Shown: in pieces, positions 58,740 through 64,000 of the stretch
Numbering within the stretch: the stretch's first letter is position 1
Layout: each line of letters begins with the position of its first letter
Source of the DNA: Promicromonospora iranensis
Lineage (GTDB): Bacteria; Actinomycetota; Actinomycetes; Actinomycetales; Cellulomonadaceae
Direction of reading: 5' to 3'
Length of the DNA: 64,000 bases
Assembly: GCF_028994775.1 (NCBI RefSeq)
Contig: NZ_JAJQMN010000002.1
Span: forward strand, 186,001-250,000
The notes under the pieces: model-generated
Database searches by the model: none
The model's input: only the letters and a program-made list of their open reading frames with translations
What the model was told of the DNA's origin: nothing
Program-made: the position numbers and the translations under genes

Positions 58740-60506
58740 TCAGTCCTCGACGACGTACTCCGACCCAACGTCCGCGGACAGGAACTGCCGCTCTCCGCCC
58801 GAGCCCGGATCGAGCTCCGTGACGGCGTACACGTCGTAGACCCCGGCGGGCAGGCCGGCGTCCGGGTTCTCGAGGCACGTCACGTCGGGCTCGATCCGCA
58901 CGACGACGGACGTCTCGCCCCTCGCGTCGACGCGAAGGGGCTCCACCGGATCGGACCAGACGTCGCGGCCGACACCGACCACCCGCCCGTCACTGAGCCA
59001 GACGGTCGTGAACGGCGTCCGGGTGGTGTCGACGGGCTCGCCCTCGGTCTCGGTGAACGTCACGGTCGCCTCGTCCTGAGGGGCGCCGTCCCGCCGGTCC
59101 TCGGCCCTCAGCTCCAGGACCGATCGCGCCCAGGGCGCCTGCCAGCTACCCGGGATCCCGGACGCATAGGCCCCACAGGCCAGGTTCGTGCCCTCGAGCC
59201 ACGGCGGCTGGTAGCCGTCACGGATGCCGACGGTCAGCGGCTCCTCTTCCGGCACGTCGAGCGCGGGGACCTCCATGGTGACCGGCTCGCTGACCGCCAA
59301 GCCGTCGCCCCACTGCACCACCGCGTACACGTCGTAGGTGCCGGCCGGCCGCTGGTCAAGGTACTCCTCCCGCACGTCCGGCATCGTCCACTGCCCGCAC
59401 GCGGTGGTGGCTCTTGCCTCGGCGAGGTCATCCACAGACGCGCCGGCGTCCGGCAGTGTGTAGCCCCCCTCGAACCAGCCCGGACCGATGTCGACCACCT
59501 GGCCGTTCTGCGCAAAGACCAGTGCGGGGTACCCGCCGTGAAGTGCCGGACCCACGGCATCGGTCCGGGTTATCCGGATCGGAGCGGCGAGACCATCCAC
59601 GAGTGCGTCGCCGTCGGCGAACTCAAGGCCGTCGGAAGACCTCAGGTCTCCCGTGAGCTCGACGCGCACCGAGTCGGACGACGACACGAGCTCTGTCACC
59701 TCCATACCGCAGTGGTACTGCTCGCCCAGACTCTCCCAGCCAGTCGGTGTCCACCCCGCGCCGACCGGCTGGCTCGACACCGTGGGACTCGGCGTGGCCG
59801 GCGGCACCGGGTCGGACAGGATCCGGCCGGGCCCCCACAGCGCGGCGACGCCCAGCAGGCCGACCAGCACCAGCGACGCGCCGCCGATGGCCCCCACCTT
59901 CGCGGTACGACGACGGCGCACCGAGCCCGACACGGCGCCGATCCGGTCCTCCAGCGACGTCTCCATCTCGGGTGCCTCCATCTCCGCGAGCAGGGCACGC
60001 AGCTGGGCCAACCCGTCCGACAGGTGCCGCTTGATCGTGCCCTGGCTCGTCCCGAGAGCCGCCGCGATCTGCGGCACGGTCATGTCCTCGAAGAACCTCA
60101 GCGTCACCGCCTCGCGCTGCCGCGGGGTGAGCCGCCGCAGCGCGACGCCCACGTCGACCCTGGCGGTGGCGACCCGGTCCGCCCCGGGCGAGTGGGCGTC
60201 GTCGGCGAGGAGGTGCTTGAGGCCGGTCCAGTGGCTCCTGCGCCGGTACCCGTCCAGGTAGATGGTCAGGATCGCGCGTCGCACGTAGCCCTCCGCGTTG
60301 GTCGCCTCCTGCGAGTCCAGGTTCACCCGGCTCGACCGGTTACCCGCGGGCGCCGGACGGCGCAGCCGGGAGTAGACCTTGACCAGCGCGTCCTGCACCA
60401 GGTCCTCGGCCTGCGGCTTGTCGCGGGTCAGCGAGTACGCGTACCCCACCAGCGCACCACCACGGCGGACCACGAGCTCCGTCAGCTCGGCTTCCCACTG
60501 GACCAT
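58740..60506 (-). CDS. Membrane-tethered SigE-family sigma factor fused to ectodomain (locus 5)
   Basis: 588 aa, the same plan as locus 4. Sigma region 2 is at about 20-50 ('VGYAYSLTRDKPQAEDLVQDALVKVYSRL'), region 4 at about 125-170 ('LTPRQREAVTLRFFEDMTVPQIAAALGTSQGTIKRHLSDGL'), linker 'EMETSLEDRIGAVSGSV', RRRRTAK, helix 204-226, stalk, module A1 ('HCGMEVTELVSSSDSVRVELTG', 'LVFAQNGQVVDIGPGW', 'TACGQW', 'RPAGTYDVYAV') and A2 ('ACGAYASGI', 'TVWLSDGRVVGVG', 'VTCLENPDA', 'LPAGVYDVYAV'). The ATG at 60506 has AGGAGA upstream. Loci 4 and 5 are tandem duplicates that have diverged considerably. Confidence 0.88.
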   Translation of the reverse strand: MVQWEAELTELVVRRGGALVGYAYSLTRDKPQAEDLVQDALVKVYSRLRRPAPAGNRSSRVNLDSQEATNAEGYVRRAILTIYLDGYRRRSHWTGLKHLLADDAHSPGADRVATARVDVGVALRRLTPRQREAVTLRFFEDMTVPQIAAALGTSQGTIKRHLSDGLAQLRALLAEMEAPEMETSLEDRIGAVSGSVRRRRTAKVGAIGGASLVLVGLLGVAALWGPGRILSDPVPPATPSPTVSSQPVGAGWTPTGWESLGEQYHCGMEVTELVSSSDSVRVELTGDLRSSDGLEFADGDALVDGLAAPIRITRTDAVGPALHGGYPALVFAQNGQVVDIGPGWFEGGYTLPDAGASVDDLAEARATTACGQWTMPDVREEYLDQRPAGTYDVYAVVQWGDGLAVSEPVTMEVPALDVPEEEPLTVGIRDGYQPPWLEGTNLACGAYASGIPGSWQAPWARSVLELRAEDRRDGAPQDEATVTFTETEGEPVDTTRTPFTTVWLSDGRVVGVGRDVWSDPVEPLRVDARGETSVVVRIEPDVTCLENPDAGLPAGVYDVYAVTELDPGSGGERQFLSADVGSEYVVED

Positions 60507-60532
60507 GTCGGTCTCCTCTCGTCCCGCCACCC

Positions 60533-60559
60533 GTAACGGACGGAGGGTGCGGAACGTTG
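60533..60559 (-). promoter_or_regulatory. ECF-type promoter P5 of sigma locus 5
   Basis: Minus strand: CAACG (60559-60555), 16-nt spacer, CGTTAC (60538-60533), about 30 nt before the start. Confidence 0.6.
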
Positions 60560-60614
60560 AGCCCGTACAGCAGGGCCGCCGATGAGTTCCGTGCTCCCGG
60601 TCGGTCCCCCCAGC

Positions 60615-61112
60615 ATGAGCCAGTTCCGTGTCGAGACACGCCCCGAGACACCTACCGTCGGCATCACCGAGAACGTCACCATGACGGGGTTCGCGAAGAT
60701 AGCGGACCGCATCCCCGAGATCGTGGCCTGGCTGGCCGAGCGCGACACGCATCCAGCGGGCCCGCTGTTCTTCCGCTTCCACGTGATCGACATGGCGGCC
60801 GAGCTCGTCGTCGAGGCAGGCTTCCCCGTGCCTGACGACGCCGCGCTCACCCCGTCCGGCGACGTCACCCTCGGCACCGTCCCCGCCGGGCGGTACGTGA
60901 CGACCGTCCACCACGGGCACCCCGACGAGCTGATCGACGTGACCGGCGCGCTGCTGCAGTGGGCGGCCGGGGAAGGGCTCACCTTCGACCGGCACGACAC
61001 CGATGCCGGCGATGCGTGGGCCGGCCGGTTCGAGTTCTACCTCACGGACCCGCGCGAGCAGCCCGACATGGCCGAGTGGGACACGGAGCTGGCGTTCAAG
61101 CTGGCCGACTGA
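60615..61112 (+). CDS. GyrI-like/effector-binding domain protein
   Basis: 165 aa. The fold is suggested by the AraC effector-binding pattern 'VTMTGFAKIADRIPEIVAWLAERDTHPAGPLFFRFHVID' and 'GRYVTTVHHGHPDELIDVTGALLQWAAGEGL', ending with 'RFEFYLTDPREQPDMAEWDTELAF', typical of stand-alone GyrI-like proteins that bind small hydrophobic or cationic compounds. The start at 60615 (MSQFRVET) fits family length; an ATG at 60582 is possible. It is divergent from sigma locus 5 and shares its promoter region. Confidence 0.82.
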   Translation: MSQFRVETRPETPTVGITENVTMTGFAKIADRIPEIVAWLAERDTHPAGPLFFRFHVIDMAAELVVEAGFPVPDDAALTPSGDVTLGTVPAGRYVTTVHHGHPDELIDVTGALLQWAAGEGLTFDRHDTDAGDAWAGRFEFYLTDPREQPDMAEWDTELAFKLAD

Positions 61113-61133
61113 TCCGCCGACCCCCACAACCCA

Positions 61134-61195
61134 CTTCGAGGTCTAAGTTCCTCCGCTCTGAATCGGTTCAGAAGGGAGAAACGTAGACTTCGAAG
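61134..61195. repeat. Long imperfect palindrome between convergent genes
   Basis: 29-base arms (61134-61162 and 61167-61195) match at 24 positions around a TCGG loop; outer ends CTTCGA(A/G)G and inner ends TCTGAA/TTCAGA are well conserved. It probably acts as a bidirectional terminator but is lower in GC and longer than others here. Confidence 0.75.
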
Positions 61196-61201
61196 AGAAG
61201 G

Positions 61202-62377
61202 TCAGGCCAGCTCGATGCGGTAGCCGCGCTTGACCACGGTGCGGATCAGGTCGCGGCGGCCCGCCGCCTCGCGGAGGCGCGCGATCGCGACCTCCGCCGC
61301 GTGGGTGTCCTGCGAGTCGCCCGGCAGCGCGGCGAGCACCTGCTCGCGCGGCACGACGTCGCCCTCGGCCGCGGCGAGCAGCCGCAGCACCGCGACGCCC
61401 GTCGGCGACAGGGGGAGCACCTTCCCGTCCAGCACCGCCACGCGTGCCCGGATCACCAGCGACCCGGCGACGGTGCCCAGCGCCACGGAGTCGATGTGCT
61501 CGTAGTGGCCCACCAGCGCGCGGACGAGCGCCCCGAGCCGGCCGCGCTCGGGCTGCAGGGGCACGATGCCCCGGCTCTCCAGCGGCTTCGCCGTCACGGG
61601 TCCGACGGCGGCCGCGACGGTGCCGCCGTCGACGAACCGCGCGCGCACGCGGTCGAGCAGCCGCTCCTCCTCGACGGTCCGCAGCCAGGCCTCGGCGCCG
61701 GGGGCGGAGGTGAACACGACGGCGTCGATCTCGCCGTCGGCCAGCGCGTGCACCGAGGCGCGCACCGCCGCTGGATCGGGCGCCGGTCCCCACCGGTAGA
61801 CGACGAGGCTGGCGACCTGGGCGCCCGCCTTCTCGAAGACCTCGTCCAGACCGTCGGCGCCCGCGCCGTGGTGCTGGATCGCGATGCGCAGACCCTGCAC
61901 ACCCTCGCTGAGCAGCACCTCCGCCACCTCGGCGGACGTCTCGGACTCGGCGACCCAGTCGGCCTGCAGTCCGGCGGCCTGGATCGCGCCGCGGGCCTTC
62001 GGGCCGCGCGCCACGATCCGGGTCTTCCGGAGCAGGTCGAGGAGCGGCTCCGCGAGGCCGTGCGCGTCGGCGGCCTCGATCCAGGCGCGGAAGCCGATCC
62101 CGGTGGTGACCACGACGACGTCGGGCGGGGCGGAGAAGATCGCGCGCGTCGCGGCGATCAGGGTCTCGTCGTCGACGTGCGGGATCATGCTCAGCGCGGG
62201 CGCGTGCCGGATGGTGGCGCCGCGTCGTTCCAGCGCCGCTGCGAGCTCGGCGGCCCGGCGCTCGGCGGTGACGAGAACCGTCGCCCCGGCCATGACCTGG
62301 CCCAGCGTCGGGTGGGTCGCCTGGGCGTGCGCAGGCGCTGCGACATCAGACACCGGCACCTGCCAGACGTCGCTCAC
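61202..62377 (-). CDS. hemD: Uroporphyrinogen-III synthase with C-terminal winged-helix domain
   Basis: 391 aa. Residues 30-285 form the two-lobed HemD domain ('ATVLVTAERRAAELAAALERRGATIRHAPALSMIP', 'VVVVTTGIGFRAWIEAA', 'VVFTSAPGAEAWLRT'), which closes hydroxymethylbilane to uroporphyrinogen III. Residues about 300-391 are a winged-helix DNA-binding domain of OmpR type ('VLPLSPTGVAVLRLLAAAEGDVVPREQVLAAL', 'VEVAIARLREAAGRRDLIRTVVKRGYRIE'-like segments), a fusion known in actinobacteria near nirBD. The GTG at 62377 has GGAGG upstream and the gene overlaps cobA by 32 nt. Confidence 0.9.
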   Translation of the reverse strand: MSDVWQVPVSDVAAPAHAQATHPTLGQVMAGATVLVTAERRAAELAAALERRGATIRHAPALSMIPHVDDETLIAATRAIFSAPPDVVVVTTGIGFRAWIEAADAHGLAEPLLDLLRKTRIVARGPKARGAIQAAGLQADWVAESETSAEVAEVLLSEGVQGLRIAIQHHGAGADGLDEVFEKAGAQVASLVVYRWGPAPDPAAVRASVHALADGEIDAVVFTSAPGAEAWLRTVEEERLLDRVRARFVDGGTVAAAVGPVTAKPLESRGIVPLQPERGRLGALVRALVGHYEHIDSVALGTVAGSLVIRARVAVLDGKVLPLSPTGVAVLRLLAAAEGDVVPREQVLAALPGDSQDTHAAEVAIARLREAAGRRDLIRTVVKRGYRIELA

Positions 62378-63188
62378 TCGTATCCTCCACCGTTCCGACC
62401 AGGAGTCCTTCCGCTGCCACACGGCCGATCACGACGACCGCAGGTGACCGCACCCCGCGAACCGCCGCCACACCGGCGGCCTCGTCGAGACGTGCCCGGG
62501 TGACGCGCTGCTCCGCGGTGGAACCGTTCTCCACGATCGCCACCGGGGTTGCGGGATCGGCGCCTGCGGCCAGGGACTGCGCCACGATCGCGCCGAGGGA
62601 CCGCACCCCCATCAGTACGACAAGAGTAGCCGTGGCATCACGCACGCAGGCCACGGCGGCGGCGTCGAGCGGTCCGGGCAGGTCAGCCGCACCGTCCGAC
62701 CCGGCGACCAGGGAGTCGGCGGACCCGGCGGCGCAGTGGCCGGAGACGACGTGGAAGCCCGTGGTGACCCCACGGTGGGTGAGCGGGATCCCGGCAAGGC
62801 CGGGCACGGCGACGGCTGACGTCACCCCGGGCACGACCTCCACGGGGACGCCGGCGCTCACGCACGCGATGACCTCCTCGCCGCCCCTGCCGAGCACGAA
62901 GGGGTCGCCGCCCTTGAGCCGCACCACGTGCGCGCCCGTCAGGGCGTGCTCCACGAGCAGCTCGTTGATGCGCTCCTGCGGCACGGGGTGCCGTCCGGGT
63001 TCCTTGCCGACGTCGACCACGCGGACGTGCGGCGGGAGCTCGGCGAGGATCTCGACGGGCCCGAGCCGGTCCGCGACCACGACGTCGGCGGACTGCAGCG
63101 CGCGCCACGCCCGCAGCGTCAAGAGGTCCACCGCCCCGGGCCCACCCCCGACCAGCGTCACCCGGCCCGTCGTCGAGGCGGCTGTCAC
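62346..63188 (-). CDS. cobA: Uroporphyrinogen-III C-methyltransferase
   Basis: A 280-aa SUMT that adds two methyl groups to uroporphyrinogen III to give precorrin-2 for siroheme. The signature motifs are 'VTLVGGGPGAVDLLTLRAWRAL', 'ADVVVADRLG', 'VDVGKEPGRHPVPQERINELL', 'VVRLKGGDPFVLGRGGEEV' and 'VVPGVTSAVAVPGLAGIPLTHR'. No CysG-type dehydrogenase/chelatase domain is fused, so that step must be elsewhere. The GTG at 63188 overlaps the nirD stop (GTGA). Confidence 0.94.
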   Translation of the reverse strand: MTAASTTGRVTLVGGGPGAVDLLTLRAWRALQSADVVVADRLGPVEILAELPPHVRVVDVGKEPGRHPVPQERINELLVEHALTGAHVVRLKGGDPFVLGRGGEEVIACVSAGVPVEVVPGVTSAVAVPGLAGIPLTHRGVTTGFHVVSGHCAAGSADSLVAGSDGAADLPGPLDAAAVACVRDATATLVVLMGVRSLGAIVAQSLAAGADPATPVAIVENGSTAEQRVTRARLDEAAGVAAVRGVRSPAVVVIGRVAAEGLLVGTVEDTSERRLAGAGV

Positions 63189-63619
63189 GGGAGGCCCACG
63201 TGGACCACGCCGTCCCGGATCTCCACCGGGTAGGTCACCAGGTCCGCCGGCAGGTCCCCCTTCGGGGTCTTGTCCGCCGCCACCAGGCACTCGCCCGTGA
63301 GCAGGGAGAAAACCTGCTTGTAGACCGGGGCGGCCACCGTGGGCACGCCGGCCCGCGTGCCGACGATCCCGCGCGACATCACGTGCGCCCCGGAGAACGG
63401 GTCGAGGTTCTGCACCGCGTAGACCTGGCCGGCCTGAACCGGGTCGGCCGGGTCCTCCGCGAGACGGAAGAGCGCCACCTGCACGTCGCCGAAGAGCGCC
63501 GCCGCGCCGCGCTCGGGGAACAGGTCCGTGAGCAGGCAGGCCCGCTCCCAGCGGACCGGGCCGTCGGACACCAGGGTCGTCCCGGGCGCCTGCGCTTCTG
63601 ACACGTCGTCGGAGCTCAT
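63185..63619 (-). CDS. nirD: Nitrite reductase (NADH) small subunit
   Basis: A 144-aa Rieske-like fold protein that partners NirB. The N-terminus 'WERACLLTDLFPERGAAALFGDVQVALFRL' and 'VYAVQNLDPFSGAHVMSRGIVG' and 'APVYKQVFSLLTGECL' are NirD features; the Cys/His ligands of a true Rieske cluster are absent, as usual for NirD. The ATG overlaps the nirB stop (ATGA). Confidence 0.94.
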   Translation of the reverse strand: MSSDDVSEAQAPGTTLVSDGPVRWERACLLTDLFPERGAAALFGDVQVALFRLAEDPADPVQAGQVYAVQNLDPFSGAHVMSRGIVGTRAGVPTVAAPVYKQVFSLLTGECLVAADKTPKGDLPADLVTYPVEIRDGVVHVGLP

Positions 63620-64000
63620 GCTCGGACCTCCAGCTTCGGGCCTGCGATGACGACGCCGGACGCGCGCTCCTCAGCCGTGGCGGGACGGCGCTGGCCGCGC
63701 TCCTCCACGTAGGCGAGGGACGGGTCGGCGTCCTTGGGGGCATTGACGAACGACGAGAACCGGCGCAGCTTCTCCGGGTCCTCCAGCACGGCCTTCCACT
63801 CGTCCTCGTAGTTCTCGACGTGGCGGGCCATGGCGGCGTCCAGGTCGGCGCAGATGCCGAGCGAGTCCTCCATGATGACCTCGCGCACGCCCTCCAGGCC
63901 GCCGTCGACCTCCTCGATCCACGGCGCGGTGCGCTGCAGGCGGTCGGCCGTGCGGACGTAGTACATGAGGAAGCGGTCGATGGTGCGCAGCAGTTCCTCG
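63616..64000 (-). CDS. nirB: Nitrite reductase (NADH) large subunit, C-terminus (cut by window edge)
   Basis: The last 127 codons are visible and open to the right edge. They include the siroheme-protein C-terminal pattern 'EELLRTIDRFLMYYVRTADRL', 'RTAPWIEEVDGGLEGVREVIMEDSLGI' and 'HVENYEDEWKAVLEDPEKLRRFSSFVN', characteristic of assimilatory/NADH-dependent NirB. It reduces nitrite to ammonium in the cytoplasm and is first of the visible nirBD-cobA-hemD operon. Confidence 0.95.
   Translation of the reverse strand, partial: EELLRTIDRFLMYYVRTADRLQRTAPWIEEVDGGLEGVREVIMEDSLGICADLDAAMARHVENYEDEWKAVLEDPEKLRRFSSFVNAPKDADPSLAYVEERGQRRPATAEERASGVVIAGPKLEVRA

Noticed and set aside
61202-61500. HemD C-terminal winged helix as a separate response regulator gene
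   Set aside because: The frame is continuous with the HemD domain and this fusion is known in actinobacteria.
1-64000. IS elements, prophage genes, rRNA operon, origin of replication
   Set aside because: No transposase, integrase, phage structural gene, rRNA sequence, or DnaA-box cluster was recognised anywhere in the window.

Overview
The window is high-GC DNA with GTG and TTG starts, dense ATGA/GTGA gene overlaps, ClgR/ClpC-type proteostasis, streptogrisin-type proteases and SigE-family ECF sigma factors. This points to an actinobacterium of the order Micrococcales. Promicromonosporaceae (Cellulosimicrobium, Isoptericola, Promicromonospora and relatives) is my best guess, but that is inference from gene content. 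No rRNA, IS element, prophage or CRISPR array is visible. One tRNA, tRNA-Thr(CGT), is present.

Layout. 1-5.6 kb: a minus-strand uronate operon, TRAP transporter dctPQM - kduI - iclR-type regulator - kduD - a 2-hydroxyacid-dehydrogenase-like gene cut by the left edge. It has a palindromic IclR-type operator at its head. 5.6-15 kb: clpC, two hypothetical proteins (one secreted), a Tex30-type hydrolase, def divergent from zapE, a DUF2809 membrane protein, a TetR/SDR divergent pair and a DoxX-like protein. 15-16.7 kb: an AbiEi/AbiEii type IV toxin-antitoxin module of lower GC, next to the 3' end of tRNA-Thr, with a long inverted-repeat operator. 16.8-26.4 kb: a TAP-family lipoprotein peptidase, a lipoprotein, an isolated hoxX, holB-tmk, a PPOX-fold protein and topA. 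26.5-40.5 kb: a PAP2 phosphatase, two tandem secreted S1 proteases whose catalytic domains look recently homogenised by gene conversion, a LysR regulator, a methyltransferase, a low-complexity membrane protein, a CD225/dispanin protein, an M20 and an M14 peptidase, and a DinB protein. 40.5-47.1 kb: hppA (proton-pumping pyrophosphatase), a HAD phosphatase overlapping a zinc-ribbon/XRE/TPR-like regulator, and an M18 aminopeptidase. 47.1-60.6 kb: the sigma-factor region described below, interrupted by an MpaB-family oxygenase gene carrying palindromic repeats. 60.6-64 kb: a GyrI-like protein and the nirBD-cobA-hemD nitrite reductase/siroheme operon (nirB is cut by the right edge).

The most unusual part is 47.1-60.6 kb. 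Five SigE-family sigma modules and six related membrane-anchored ectodomains lie within about 13 kb. In three loci the sigma gene overlaps the ectodomain gene by ATGA. In two loci sigma factor, transmembrane helix and ectodomain are one polypeptide. A sixth ectodomain gene stands alone. All five sigma cistrons are preceded by the same promoter layout, a CAACG-like -35 and a CGT -10 separated by exactly 16 bases, which is what auto- or cross-regulation by these sigma factors would need. No canonical zinc anti-sigma domain is visible. The arrangement suggests a family of membrane-tethered or membrane-regulated sigma factors reading an extracytoplasmic signal. Function and signal are inference.

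Elsewhere, genes work together in clear units: uronate uptake and isomerisation/reduction (dctPQM, kduI, kduD); nitrite reduction with its siroheme cofactor (nirBD, cobA, hemD); replication/nucleotide supply (holB, tmk); and exported proteolysis (two S1 proteases, M14, TAP-like).
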